The notes beneath the pieces were generated by a model. It was not told the origin of the DNA, made no database searches, and worked only from the letters and a program-made list of their open reading frames with translations. Shown here one piece after another: positions 1 to 12,517 of a DNA stretch of 64,000 nucleotides; the stretch's first letter is position 1; each line of letters opens with the position of its first letter. Both the position numbers and the translations under genes were made by a program. The stretch comes from Azolla caroliniana (lineage: Eukaryota > Polypodiophyta), in contig JBHGNT010000012.1 of NCBI GenBank assembly GCA_043228905.1, positions 3,968,001 to 4,032,000 of the forward strand, in the 5' to 3' direction.

Positions 1-559
1 GCATTATGAATGCATAATGATATGCCATGTAGTCGTTGTAGCCGAATCGACTAACTACGCTCTTTTCTCGGGTGGATCAACGTGGTTCTCCTGGTGTCCT
101 CATGATGGGTGCATCCAATCTACCAAACTCATTGTCGGGTAAGTGAGTCGATTCATTTCCATCTGAGTCTTCGTACTCGGGCATTTTGGCCTTTCCTTTT
201 TCTTGTTTCGGACTCGGCCGCGACATGCTTTGGTCACTTGGAGGGTCTTGTGGTCCACTTAACCTGGTTGAGATTGGACTTTCCTCTGATGTGGGACTCG
301 GTTGATCCTCCTCCTCCGTATCTGTGTCGAACTTGGTTTCAACTGTGTTGGATGGGATCGATTTGATTGTATATCAGGATGTTGACTCGTTGAATACCAC
401 ATCCCTACTCACTCGTACCTTCTTGGTGGAAGGGTTGAAGCACTTATATCCTTTTTGCTCGAGTGAGTACCCTACGAGTATACATTTCTCTGACTTGGGA
501 TCGAGCTTTTATCGCATCTCATCGGGAATATGTACATATGCAATTGAACCGAATATTAT
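1..559 (-). pseudogene. copia-1, distal part: integrase C-terminus and integrase-RT spacer
   Basis: Read on the minus strand this encodes the segment that follows the integrase core in Ty1/copia polyproteins. It includes the motifs AYVHIPDE, KLDPKSEKC and YKCFNPST, followed by an acidic spacer with STRLSGPQDPPSDQS. The same protein is present at 14181-14954 (minus) and 27740-28330 (plus). It continues past the left window edge. At 559 it is interrupted by element A and resumes at 6235. Stops are present, so it is a fossil. Confidence 0.85.
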
Positions 560-564
560 GACGT
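560..564. repeat. Target-site duplication of element A (GACGT), left copy
   Basis: GACGT lies directly outside the left LTR of element A. The identical GACGT at 6230-6234 lies directly outside the right LTR. A 5-bp duplication is usual for Ty3/gypsy integrases and proves that A inserted into copia-1. Confidence 0.9.
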
Positions 565-649
565 TGTTAGGAATGGTACTAAGATAAAGAGGGAATTAGT
601 ACTAAAAGATGAGGATTTGTACTAAGAGGGGTGTAGAACTCTCGGGAGA

Positions 650-699
<50 letters not shown>

Positions 700-1027
700 A
701 ACAAAAGATATATATTATATGAAGAGAATATACAGGAATAGCTAGGAGGCTTAAGATTGGCGTTGAACTGATTTGGTACTCAATAATGCCATGTGCCTCT
801 TTTTATAGTGGCTTAGGAATACTCTAGAAATGTGGCTTAGGAATACTCTTGACATTTCTGAATGTTCCAGAGAAATCTAGAATATACATGGATTTCCTAA
901 CTGAAATAATAAATGGAAATAATGTTCTTTGTATTGTAATGTATGACTTAATAGTAAGGCTTAACCCATGTGATACAAGGGCATGGGTTCAAATCCTTTT
1001 GAAGCCATACCATGCTATATCATGACA
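565..1027 (-). repeat. Element A 3' LTR
   Basis: 463 bp. The plus strand begins TGTTAGGAAT (from TGTCAGGAAT) and ends ATCATGACA. On the element strand it runs TGTCATGATAT to CCTAACA. It carries an (AG)n tract at 652-695, a TATA-like box within cactataaaaag on the minus strand, and a tRNA-like stretch near 940-1005. The other LTR differs mainly by a much longer (AG)n tract. Confidence 0.9.
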
Positions 1028-1062
1028 CTTACCCCCCCCCCCCCCCCCCTTCCCCCCCTTTT
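1028..1062 (-). other. Element A polypurine tract
   Basis: The plus strand is almost pure C/T, with a run of about 18 C. On the element strand this is an uninterrupted G-rich purine tract ending beside the 3' LTR, the expected primer for plus-strand DNA synthesis. The homopolymer length may be an assembly or slippage artefact. Confidence 0.8.
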
Positions 1063-1063
1063 A

Positions 1064-4000
1064 AGACGACGAGTGTTACGAGTCATCTTAGATGGCTTGT
1101 CGAGATATTGTTGATGAAAGTCCTCAACAAGAGCTCGAGCATTTACCACATTCTCGATTGGTTCCCAAGTACGCTCGCTTAGACCATAGCCTAGCCAATC
1201 AACCAAATAGTAGAGCTTGTTGCGAACAATCTTGGAATTGAGGATGGCAGCAAATTCGTACTCCGGTCCTGCTTCAAGCTTGATCTGATGTGGAGGTGGT
1301 GTAATACGATTTGGAATAGTGTTGTCTTGATACGGTTCAAGAAGAGAACTATGAAAAACCGGATGTATTCGTAGTTGCGGAGGTAGATCGAGACGAAAAG
1401 CGACATCATTAAATTTTCTGATAATAAGGAAAGGACCTAATCGTCGATAGTTCAATTTATTGCATGGGGAAGCCGATGACGATCTGCATAATCCTTCTGT
1501 TTTTGTTGAGCTTGTTGTAAATGAGTAGATAAGGCTGCCTGTATCTTGTGTAGCCGCTCTAAACGATCCTCTGCACAAGGATTTGTGGGTAAATCCGGAG
1601 TTTCGAATACACGCCATCGAGGATGATAGCTTACATAAGCATAAAATGGTGCAACCATAGTCGATGAGTGGACAAAGTTATTATATGAAAATTCGGCAAA
1701 GTGGAGAATATCTGCCCAATCATCTTGTTGATAGTTTAGAAAACACTGAAGATATTGTTCCACTGTTTGATTTGTTCGGTTTGCTTGTTCATCTGTTTGC
1801 GGGTTGTAGCCGGAGGAGAGGTTACAAGTGACCTTGAGCATTTTGAAGAGATGCGTCCAAAATTTCGAGACGAATTGGGGTCCACGGTCGCTGATGATAC
1901 TATCGAGGAGGCCATGATGCCGACATACCTCATGCATGACAATTTCGGCGGTTTCTTCACTAGTGATTTTGTTAGTACAAGGCAAAAAATGTGTCATCTT
2001 CATATATCGATCTACTACTGTTAAGATCGCATTGAATCCCTTTGAAACTGGAAGATCTGTGATGAAATCTAGAGAAATGGATTGCCACGACTTTCTTGGA
2101 ATTGGTAATGGTTCCAATAAACCATATGGATGATGTCTTGGCATCTTTGTCCTACAACATGTATCACATGTCTGAACATAGTCTTCGACAAATCGTCGCA
2201 TATGAGGCCACTAGAATGATCGTTGTCCTAAATCCAACGTTTTAGTACTACCGAAATGCCCCGCTGTATATGTCTCATGACAATTTTGGACTACTTGAAG
2301 GCGACAAGAACCATTAGGAACATACAAGAGTTTCTTAAAGAATAGTAATCCATCATGACATTTGAATTGTCGATAGTCCGTGTGGTTGTTGCAACTGTGA
2401 AGAAGATGCCCGAGAGGGATCAATTTGTGCTAGAATGGCTTGTGTGAAAGCATCCGTCTTCAAGTCTTCACGTATAGTATCAATAATGTGGGAATCCAAT
2501 GGCGTATCAAAAACCCACATTGCTTGCAGTCGTGTCGGTCCCAGAATTACTTGCTTTTGATTATCGAATGTTGGCTCACTGGGACGCGGTGCTAGATACC
2601 AGCCCCGTGATAACGCATTTGCCTTCCCTTGCTACTTCCTAGGACGATATGTAATTTTGAAGTCAAAATGAGTGAGGAATTGGGCCCACCGAGCTTGATG
2701 TCGATTTAATACACAAACATTTTGGAAGTAGGCAAGATTTTTGTGATCACTGAATACGGTGACTTGATGAGAAGATCCCTCTAAAAAATGCCTCCATTGC
2801 TTAAAAGAGTCCACTATTGCTAATAACTCCTTGTCATGTATTTCGTAGTTGATTTCGGCGGCGTCAAACTTGTGTGAGTGGAAAGTCACAAGATGTAGCT
2901 TTTCATCATCGCCTTGTTGTGACACAATGCTACCCAGGGCGAAATCCGACACGTCTCCCTAAATGATGAACGGTTTTTTTGGATCAACATGAGCTAGAAC
3001 AGGAGTTGATGTAAATCCTTTCTTAATACTCACAAAAGCTGTGTTTGTTTCTTTAGACCAAACAAACGACTGCCCCTTCTTGGTAAGCTGTGTGAGAGGC
3101 AGAATAAGCTTTTAGTAATCCTGTATAAACTTGTGGTAGAAATTGGTGAAGCCTAAAAAGCATTGCACATCTCGCAACGAATGTGGAGTCTGCCATTCAA
3201 CCACCATTTTGACCTTAGTTGGATCCATAGAGATGCCTTCCGAGGAAATGACATAGGCCTAGAAATTTCACCTGGCTGCACTCGAACTACATTTTTCGAG
3301 TTTTGCATAAAGACCATGTTCTCGAAGTCGTTTTAGTACTAATAGTACATGAGAATCATGTTCTTCTTGAGTCTTCAAATAAACCAGTAGATCATCCAAA
3401 TAGATGATCAAACAAATATCCAAGAGATCTCAGAATATATCATTTGCCATGTGCTTGAAGACTGCTGGCGCATTAGAGAGACCAAATGGCATAACCATAT
3501 ACCCGAAGTGCCCATATCTGATGCGAAACACGGTCTTCCATTCATCTCCTGGTCGGATTCATACGAGGTTATATGCTCCTCGTAAGTCAATCTTTGTGAA
3601 GAACTTTGCACCATTGATCCGTTCTAAAAGACTTGAGATAAGGGGACGTGCATATCTATTCCTGATGGTGACCTTATTCAAGCCACGGTAATCTACGACG
3701 AGAGGAAGTGATCCATCCTTTTTCTTGACAAAGAAAATGGGTGCGCCGACTAGAGATTTCGAATGTCGAATGAAACCGTTTACCAAATTCTCCCCTATGT
3801 AGGCTTGAAGGACTTCTAGCTCGGTTGGTGACAAGTTGTAGATTGGTCCCCATGGTGGCTCTTTTCCCAGTTGTAAATCAATGCGACAATCATACGGTCA
3901 GTGGTGAGGAAGCGTACTGGCTTGTACCTTATCGAACACGTCGGCATAATGACGATACTTCTCTGGAAGTTGAACTGTGGATTCCTCTTTAGTGGTGTTG

Positions 4001-4545
4001 GAAGGTTTTACTGATACCGCGAAGAAAATCATTTCTTCCTTGTGTCCTTCCTCACGCAATTGCTGTAGTAAAATTGTTGCAATCCTTTGAGTAGGTCCTT
4101 GGGTTTGTCGAAACCGGATTTCTCTGGGTAATGTAATTTGAACCATGGTAACCCCAAGACAATTGGATGATTTGGACTACTAATTATATTAAATGATACT
4201 ACATAGTGCACCAAATTATCTAGGAAAACCGAATTGGCGCTGACTCTTCTACGATATTTTCAGAAGCAATGGGACGACCATCAATAACTACTACAGATGC
4301 TGAAGAAAGTTTTCTTAGGGATATCTGATGAGGTTGGACAAAATTCCTATCCATGAAGCAAGAGGTTGCTCCGGAATCTACGAGTGCTAAGACATGTACT
4401 GGGGGAGTACTTTTAGTACTAACCATTACTTGAGCTAAGAACACATTGCTAACTTGCTTAGAGGGAATGGAACCACTAATGGGCTGCACAAATCTAGGGT
4501 TGTCCAACCAAACGGCTCCTATTTTGGTTGGACTTAGTCGTTTAA
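1064..4545 (-). pseudogene. Element A pol: PR-RT-RNase H-integrase-chromodomain
   Basis: Minus-strand polyprotein broken by several stops and frameshifts. In order: protease with VLALVDSGATSC near 4375; reverse transcriptase with [17 protein letters not shown] and the YLDD box at 3391-3402; RNase H with HDKELLAIV and [10 protein letters not shown] at 2632-2960; integrase with CDTC, LDFITDLP and SDRGPQF at about 1640-2210; and a chromodomain with YYLVDWLGYG and ERTWEP near 1110-1260. The third integrase acid, in GQVERTNQ of element B, reads EQANRTNQ here, so catalytic Glu is replaced by Asn. Gag (4534-5673) lies upstream in a different frame. Confidence 0.88.
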
Positions 4546-4546
4546 C
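4534..4546 (-). promoter_or_regulatory. Candidate -1 frameshift site at gag/pol junction of element A
   Basis: On the minus strand the gag frame ends TTA AAC GAC TAA, and pol continues in the -1 frame. The heptamer GTTAAAC directly precedes the stop. The same heptamer, spacing and -1 relation occur in element B at 23475-23487. G-UUA-AAC fits the X-XXY-YYZ slippery rule loosely, and this variant is, as I recall, used by an arterivirus. Function is inferred from conservation only. Confidence 0.6.
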
Positions 4547-5673
4547 TCTTCTTCTAAGGAACTAAGGACTTCAAATTTGTTCGATAGATTTGGGCTATTA
4601 GTACTATTAGAACTATTAGAAATTTCTAATGAAATAGACTCGCGTTTAATACAAGCTACTACTTGATTTCCAAGTCTTCTTCGCCTATGTGGATAGTTTA
4701 CTGCGATATGCCCTGGCCCTCCACAATAGAGACATAATTGATTTGCTCGGCGTCGTTGCTTTTCTTCTTCTGACAATGGACCACAACGGCGTGTTGTGTC
4801 GATTTCCATCGGTGGAGTATGTGCCGGAGATGCATTGTATCACTCCCTTGCAAATGGTTTTGCTGTGACCGAGGCATATGTGGGCTTCAACGTGGTCCTT
4901 GGCATTTGTAATTGGCGTTCCGAACGTCGCTTGAAAAGCTGGTTATCACATCTTACCACTCGACTGATTGCCTCTTTGAGCGATTTTGGTTCTTCAGGGA
5001 AAGTCAGGAGTAAGTCTTTGTCAACATCATTTCGTAGGCCGTATCAAAATTGTTCCATTAAGGCTTGATCATCCCAGGGGATATCGTAGACGAGTAGACG
5101 GAAATCTGTAGTGTATGCGGAGGCTAGATGATCACCTTGACGTAATTGTCAGATTTTGTTGATTGTCGTGCTTATGCTATCAATATCTCCAAACCAAGCT
5201 TTAAACTCGCTTATAAAATCCTCAAAATTATTTAGTAATGGAGATTCCTTTTCTAGCAACATAGCGAACCATGCCAAAGCTGAGCCACTTAACAACGTGC
5301 CTACCAGACACACTCGTGATGCATTAGTGGGATATCAGGAAGGATGCATTTGAATGACTAATCGTACTTGATTAACGAATCCTCTGAATTGTGATCGCGT
5401 TCCATCAAATTTCATAGGAAGGCCGATCTTGGGTTCTTTATGAATCCCTTCCGTACTTGGTCCTTGTTGTTGCAATGTTACAATAGTTGCTTCAAGTTGT
5501 TGCACGTGTAATCCTAGTTCCCCATGTTGTTGTGTTTGCTGCTTTTCTAAGGAGATTTGTTGAAGATCCCCCAACAACCGCTGATTTTCTTGTTCCAATG
5601 CGAGAAACTTCTCTTTCAAGCATTGCTACTCTGAGAAAATGGATTGATATTCTTGAGCGCTAATAGTTGCCAT
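4534..5673 (-). pseudogene. Element A gag
   Basis: Minus-strand gag of about 380 codons starting at ATG 5673. The N-terminus has a Gln-rich coiled coil, including LEQENQRLLGDLQQ and LEATIVTLQQQG. The Ty3-type capsid follows, with IGLPMKFDGTRSQFRGF. A zinc knuckle CLYCGGPGHIAVNY lies near 4735, where the last Cys of CX2CX4HX4C is Tyr. Several stops interrupt it, including a TAG after FSE near the start. The intact homologue is element B gag, 385 residues. Confidence 0.85.
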
Positions 5674-5733
5674 AGTATTCGAGGAAGGAGGGATAAGTAA
5701 GAAGATAGAAGGAAGGACGAAATTCGTTCAAAC

Positions 5734-6229
<496 letters not shown>

Positions 6230-6234
6230 GACGT

Positions 6235-7187
6235 GGGATAGATCCAGTTTCTTCCCATAGAACTTTTCGCAGGGGGTAACATTGTGCACTCTTGATGTTG
6301 TGTAGCGATTCATCAAATAAACGTCTCGTATTCACCGCTTCAACCCAATATGACTTTAGCTGATGTTTCTCTTTCATCATTGTCCTTGCCACCTCGAGTA
6401 TGTGCTGATTCTTGCGTTCGACTACTCTGTTCTGCTAAGTTGTGTGTCGACAGGTAAACTCCCACTAGATTCCTTCTTGTTGAAGGTATGTTGTAAAGGC
6501 GTCGGAGAAGTACTCCTTGCTGCCGTCCGATCGAAGGCATCTGACATGCCGACCAGCTGCCTTTTCGACTTCGATTTTGAACTTTTGGCAGTGTCCAAAC
6601 ACTTCGCTCTTCTGCCGCATAGGATAGATCTAGGTATGTTTGGCGAAGTTGTCGGTGAACGTTACATAGTATCGGCAACCACCAAATGTTGTCGTTTGGG
6701 TTGGTCCCCATACATCTGAATCTATTACATCTAGGATCCCTTTGCTTGCGTTCCTCTCCTTTGGGAACGGTTGGCGGTGCTATTTGCCAAATTGACAAGC
6801 TTTGCACATGCCCACTCTCTTCTTTTCGGTAAAAGTCTGATGTCCGAAGATGACTCCTTTCGACTGCATTCCTCTGAGCTTTTGGAGGTTAACGTGGACA
6901 ATTTGCTTGCTCTACAACTCTATGTCGGTGTCGGCTCTCTGACCCTTGGCATACAGTGCCAAGTTCATCTCGTGAGAGTCGAGGATGAACATCCGACTTT
7001 CTCTCCGACCGCGAGCGATGAGTCGACCTTCTTTTTCGATGAAGCATCCTCCATCGTTGAAGCGAACTTGCATGCCTTGTTCGACTATTTGTCCAACTGA
7101 GACCAAGTTCTTTGTTATTGTAGGAACATGCATAACATTCTTGATGTAGGTTTGGTTGCCTTCTTGATGTAGAAACATGCATAACAT
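6235..7187 (-). pseudogene. copia-1, proximal part: GAG-pre-integrase and integrase core
   Basis: Minus strand. At 6912-7187 the motifs NQTYIKNVMHVPTITKNL and CFIEKEGRLIARG mark the segment between protease and integrase of Ty1/copia (GAG-pre-integrase). The integrase core follows towards 6340 in shifted frames. It joins in register with 1-559 once element A is removed. The gag, protease and 5' LTR expected to the right are missing. At the break point AACATGCATAACATTCT is duplicated (7125-7141 and 7174-7190). Confidence 0.82.
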
Positions 7188-7353
7188 TCTGGCATCAAAA
7201 TATTTTAAGAAACTACATACATGTTCAACACATGGTGCAATCTCATATGATAAAGTGAGATGTTCTCGAGAGATATGAAAAGATACTGAAATGATCTACA
7301 CATGTTGTAATCTCACTTGTTGGATTGACACAATTTGATCTATTGCTCTCAAA
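7188..7353. other. Unassigned AT-rich spacer
   Basis: No coding potential or repeat boundary that I can support. Confidence 0.5.
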
Positions 7354-7607
7354 GGTTAGGACATATATATTGGCATCCCCTGTTCTTATTGAATCATTTT
7401 GGCTGAACCCCAACCTTGAGCCATTCAATGTCAACAGTTAGGGTAGGACATATATATTGGCATCCCTAGTTCTTATTGAATAATTTAGGCTCAACCCCAC
7501 CTATGAACCATTCAATGTCAATAGTTAGGGTAGGACGTATATATATTGGCCTCCATCATGCCTATTGAAGCATTTTGGCCAAACCTAATCTTAAGCCATC
7601 CAATGCA
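7354..7607. repeat. Tandem repeat, three units of about 86 bp
   Basis: Three diverged units start near 7354, 7440 and 7527. Each contains TAGGACATATATATTGGC, TATTGAAT and CATTCAATGTCAA or close variants. The first two units are most alike and the third is the most changed. No coding role is seen. Confidence 0.85.
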
Positions 7608-7778
7608 AGACTTGTGACTTGTCCAACTATCAAATATTTATAACCTTAGTGTATCGCTTCCGTGTGTCTCACGTAATGTATCTATAGATCGATAAAGTTT
7701 TTACCCTCTCGTTGATGTCTTTGGCCTTGAGTGTAGACCGCCGTATTCCCTCTTGGTGGTGAACCGGGCGTGAGTGGT

Positions 7779-7828
7779 TGTCAAGCACCCATGAGCTACC
7801 AACCAACTTAACTTAGGACTAACACTTA

Positions 7829-7884
<56 letters not shown>

Positions 7885-8286
7885 ACACAATGATAGACAA
7901 GGTAGACACAAAGAAAGAATTGTACTAATCACCATTCTTCTTGATACAAAGAGGTTTAGCACCATACAAGAGAGGAAGAAGAGTCTGGTTGTATTAGTCT
8001 TTAACCCTAATCTTCGTTAGCTATAATAAGGGTTAAGGAGATAGAGAAGGGCTTAATGTGCTAATTGGAAGAGACTCTCAAGAATGAAGAAGAACTTTAA
8101 ATTCACCAAAAGGTCGCTTTTATAACTTTTTACAAGTATCTCTCTTTCACACTAGAGTGCTCATTTGGCGACATTGGTCCTTCTTTGGTTTGTTATATCC
8201 CTCTTCTCCTATGATTGATTGAGCTTGGTGTCCTTGTTGGTGCCACAATCTCCACAACCAATGTGTCGAGTGCCCGATACTTAACA
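7779..8286 (-). repeat. Possible degenerate LTR, minus strand
   Basis: The plus strand begins TGTCAAGC and ends CTTAACA. On the minus strand this reads TGTTAAGTATCGGGCACTCG to GCTTGACA, preceded by a G-rich tract (plus 8287-8295, TCCCCCCCA) like a polypurine tract. A minus-strand TATA-like AAGTTATAAAAGCG lies near 8125. It includes a (CT)n(CA)n tract at about 7830-7884. No matching second LTR or duplication was found, so this is tentative. Confidence 0.4.
7830..7884. repeat. (CT)n(CA)n compound microsatellite
   Basis: About 10 CT units followed by about 16 CA units. The same compound form is in the copia-3 5' LTR (19645-19693). Confidence 0.95.
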
Positions 8287-9404
8287 TCCCCCCAACCTAA
8301 TGAGTGCACACTCATGGGTGCACACTCATGGGTGCACCACAATATGTGTGTATCATGGATGTAGATGGGTGATGTGAAGGAACCAGGTCGGGGGTGAGAT
8401 GGGTTGAGTGGGTGTGGGTAGGGTCGGAGGTGTTGGATGGTGGTGGGGAAAGTCAGATATCTTGCATGGGGCCCATGGTTGTGGAGAACTAATTGAAGGT
8501 GATGTTCTACTAAAACTAACGACGACATGTGGGAATCGTGTGTGAAGTGTGATTTCAAAATCCTGTTGGTAGGAGGTAGGAAGGATGGTGATATAGATCC
8601 ACAAACCAACGAGTTGCCGCCTGATTGTTCCTTTATTTAAGTTAAACGCTAGTCCCCATATGTGTCTGACAAAGGTGTTGGGGGTAACAGACAAAGGTGA
8701 CTACAGAGGCAGAGAAGGTACGAAGAGGGGTGACGTTGAATGAGGGGTGTGGAGACGGGTGCGTGTGCGTGTGTGAGGAGGAATTAGTGGGGGATGGTGA
8801 GGTATGAAGGTATGTACAAGGTGAGGAAATGGCTTAGGGGAGTGAGGGTGGGGTGGTGGGTGTTTGTGCGTTGTGATTGACTAACAATAGTTGTCCAATG
8901 GAGTCCTAATCCATATTCTTTGTATGAGGGTCTTGAAGTTGGGCTTTGGTTACCCATCTGGCAAATGTTTTACATCATATCATTATGAGGTGTTCTCCCA
9001 TTTCTTTGTTAGGTGCAGTTGTGTGAGGATCCTTAGATTTTTTCTGTAACACATGAGTGGGTATCCACTGTTGTTTGAGTATTGTAGCCCGGAAGATTTG
9101 TGTTCGAGGAACCCAAATTTTTCGGGTGGTGTGCGATATCTTGGCTTTGTCTTGTTGGGGGTTTGATTTTGCTATTCCGTGTACTCTAGTTTTCTCAACC
9201 CATCATTTTGGTTGGGGATGTTCTATTGATTTTCTAGTCGGTGGGGAAGTGGGTCTATCTCGGTGGTTGGATGTTGTTTTTCGAATCCAACTTCGTGTAG
9301 GTAGCCGGAACTACATGGTGCTCTTGTGCCAACCTTGCGCCTTAGTTAAAGTTTTGTGGACATGCCACAAGGCGCCTTGATTTTTATGATTATCTTTGGC
9401 AGAT
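8287..9404. other. Unassigned sequence, no gene seen
   Basis: G/T-rich on the plus strand in 8380-8870. It includes a short tandem duplication of TGCACACTCATGGG near 8303-8335. Open frames here are short, compositionally biased and without recognisable motifs. Confidence 0.5.
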
Positions 9405-9510
9405 ACCCTAATGGCTCTTAAGGCCATAAACCCACAATTATGGGTCAATATCCATGGCATGAATAGTGACTCATAATTGTGGTTTTATGGCCTTAAGAGC
9501 CATTGGGGGT
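9405..9510. repeat. Foldback (inverted-repeat) element, about 106 bp
   Basis: Arms 9405-9447 and 9467-9510 are nearly perfect inverted repeats around a 19-base loop, sharing TGGCTCTTAAGGCCATAAA and CACAATTATG. The shape suggests a very small MITE or foldback element. No target duplication could be fixed. Confidence 0.75.
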
Positions 9511-11248
9511 GTTGTTTTTTGTACCGATGCTATCATGATATGGTGTGGCCAAAGGGAGAAATGTGGGGAAAAGAAGGGTTCACTCCCATCACAAATATAT
9601 TATGTAAATAAGAAAACAAAAATGTGGTCTAGTGGTTAGAGCCATTTAGTGTGTATAAAGGGGTGCAGAGTTTGAATTTTTGTTAGTGTGGATCGAGGGT
9701 TATTTTATTCTCTTTTACATTTTTGAATCAAGGGAATACAATTACATTAAATGCCGAAAGTCAACTCTGCTTTTTTGGGAAGAGGGTTTATTTCGAGTTG
9801 CCATTTTGTTGAGTGAGGGGTACCACTAGGGTTTCTTTCCCTCTTCTTCTTTTAGAGGTCCCCATTTTATGGTTTAAGGGGTACCATTAGGGTTTCGTCT
9901 CACTTTCTTCTTCTTCCTCTTCGGTTTAGGGGTTGTCAGTTCTCTTTTCTTCTTCTTCCTCTCCTCAATGCACTTGACGACTTATGGTTTTGGTTTTGGG
10001 GTTTCTTCTTAGGTCGACGACCCAAAGCTCGACGAGCCTTAGACTTGGAATCATTTTTTTAAGTGTTAGATAATCTTCAAATATACTAACTTAACATAAG
10101 TGATAGACGTAAATCATAGAAAAATAATGTCAATTCTCATTCTTTTCACATTGGAATGTTTTTGGTCATTGCTCATTGTCATGAAGGGCAAGGGTACATT
10201 GGTATTCCCTCCAAGGTCCCATATGCTTATTGTATTTCTTTTCAAATACATTGCACTTGAGGCCCTTGCAAATGTGTCATTCTTTACACCCTAAAAATTC
10301 TAGAAATATTTTATTCCACCCTTTGGTCTGTCTTTAAAGGTTCATGTACTATAAAATGTTTCCATTCAAGTCCATTTCCATTTTCTAAAGCTCTTAATTG
10401 ATGGATTGTTGTTAGGTAGGGTCTTAGTTCAAACTTGAGATGATTCAACGATATTTTTAAGGAGACAATCAAGAGTTAAATCCACCACTTCTTATCAGGT
10501 TATGCTCTGGGAAACAAGTATTCAACCTATAGAGATATTGGCACTACACAAAATATCTATATATATTACAAAAGTCAAGAATATGCCAAATCCATAGATG
10601 GAATATTAGATATAAACTACAAAAGAAGGTCACAAGAACAAAATTTTCTCATATAGTTGGGAAGTTGACATAAAATATTGGTTTAAAAGATGAGCGTGGA
10701 AGATCTTTTAGAGCTTTCAAGTGATGTTATGAAATATGCGGTTATTGAGGAAATATTAATAGAACCACTTAGGAAGAAGTGGGAAGATGCTAAAAGGACA
10801 AAATTAGAATGAATCAATATAAAGCAAGGAGGCCTATTGATTTGATTGAACCTTATCTTATTATTAACATGAGTATTAACTCATGTAGAGCCCTAAAACT
10901 CCTTCACACTCACCACATAAGCTAGGTATTGAAGTTGCATTATGGCATCAAAATCCGTCAAATATAAAGAATGCAAGGTATAGAAGGAAGGGCTAGTAGA
11001 GGACGAGTATCACTTACTTTTTACATGCTTTTCATATAGTGTGATTCGTGAAAGCAAGAGGGGGTGATGAGTGTCATTCTAAAAAGAACATCTAGAAGGT
11101 TGAGCTCATGTGTTTGCCTTATTCACACATCAAGACTTTGTGCTTCGAAGTATGAATATCCATTCTTAACAAGGAGACGAACATCAAGAAAATTCGTGCC
11201 TTGAGGTTCAATGGGTCAATATTGACCTCTCTATGGATGCTAAAAAAA
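9511..11248. other. Unassigned AT-rich sequence
   Basis: No gene found. Two copies of GGGGTACCA[CT]TAGGGTTTC occur 61 bp apart (9817-9835, 9878-9896) in a pyrimidine-rich stretch. Near 9628-9690 GTGGTCTAGTGGTTAGAGCC followed by GAGTTTGAATTT resembles tRNA A and B boxes, as in a tRNA-derived SINE remnant. The rest shows nothing recognisable. Confidence 0.5.
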
Positions 11249-11727
11249 ATTCTAGTCTAATGTTATAAGCATAACCATAATCATAGTTGTGGGCTAATTT
11301 GTAAGGACGAAGGGTGCGGATTGAGTTATCTCAATCTTGCGGTGTGAGATGAATTTAGAGTGTTTCATTGCCTAGCTAATTTTTTTCTAAAAGAAACAAC
11401 CAAGTGAGAAACACACACAAGGGCCTAGGGTTTGAGCCTATATAATAAGGCTAGCTAAAAAAAAAATAGTCTAATGTTATGAGCACAATCTAACTGTAGT
11501 TGTGGGCTAATTTGGAAGGATGATGGGTAAGGATTGAGTTATCTCAACCAAGTGAGAAACACACACAAGGGCCTAGGGTTTGAGCCTATATAAGAAGGCT
11601 AGCTAAAAAAAAAATAGTCTAATGTTATGAGCACAATCTAACTGTAATTGTGGGCTAATTTGTAAGGATGATGGGTAAGGATTGAGTTATCTCAATCATG
11701 CGGTGGGAGATAACTTTAGAGTGTTTC

Positions 11728-12246
11728 TGTCATGACACAGTGACATAAAATACATAGTTGGTGAGGATTGAACCTACAACCTCACATCAACAAGATGTTA
11801 TGCTTAACCATTTTGATATTTAAGCATGCATTTTTATATAATGGTTTAGTATTATGTAGTCTAGCATGTGATACATTTTAGATCAAAATATTCTATTCTT
11901 TAGTATATTCTAATATTGTACAATATATTCTAGACGGGTATATTCTAGAGATATTTCTCGAGTATATTCTAGAGATATTCAATCTTGGAACTTGTATAAA
12001 TACTTGTAACCTCTGTGGTCCCTTTCAAGGGATTCAACACTAGTCATTGACACATCAATCTAGTATTCTTGTTCCATTCCATCTTGTCTCATTCTTCATC
12101 TTTGTTTTCATGCTCTCCATAGCTCCATAAGTTCATAATCTCATCACTCACAACTTCTAGAGTTCCTAGCCTCATCACTTCTAGTTCCACATTCGTCATC
12201 CATGCTCCATGCTCCGTCGTAGTTTGCAATTGGTGTGTTCGTGATA
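11728..12246 (+). repeat. Solo LTR, 519 bp, duplication GTTTC
   Basis: Begins TGTCATGACA and ends TTCGTGATA (probably from TGACA). It is flanked by GTTTC at 11723-11727 and 12247-12251 and sits inside a repeat unit whose empty form (GTGTTTCATTGCC) is seen near 11360. A plus-strand TATA-like TTGTATAAATAC lies near 11993. Like the LTRs of A and B, its first 100 bases contain an antisense tRNA-like stretch (B-box 11763-11776, A-box 11801-11816). No internal region remains. Confidence 0.85.
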
Positions 12247-12517
12247 GTTTCATCACTTGACTATTTTTTTATAAAGAAACAACCAAGTGAGAAACACACA
12301 CAAGGGCCTAGGGTTTGAGCCTATATAAGAAGGCTCGCTAAAATAATATCTAGTCTAATGTTATGACCATAACCATAACCATAGTTGTGGGCTAATTTGT
12401 AAGGGTGAAGGGTGAGGATTGAGTTGTCTCAATCCTATGGTAGGAGATAACTTTAGAATGTTTCCTCACATGACTATTCTTTTATGAAAAAACAACTAAG
12501 TGGGAAACATGCACAAG

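Noticed and set aside
8193-8694. Overlapping open frames rich in Pro, Ser, Thr and His
   Set aside because: Compositionally biased minus-strand translation of G/T-rich DNA, no motif, no conserved copy in the window.
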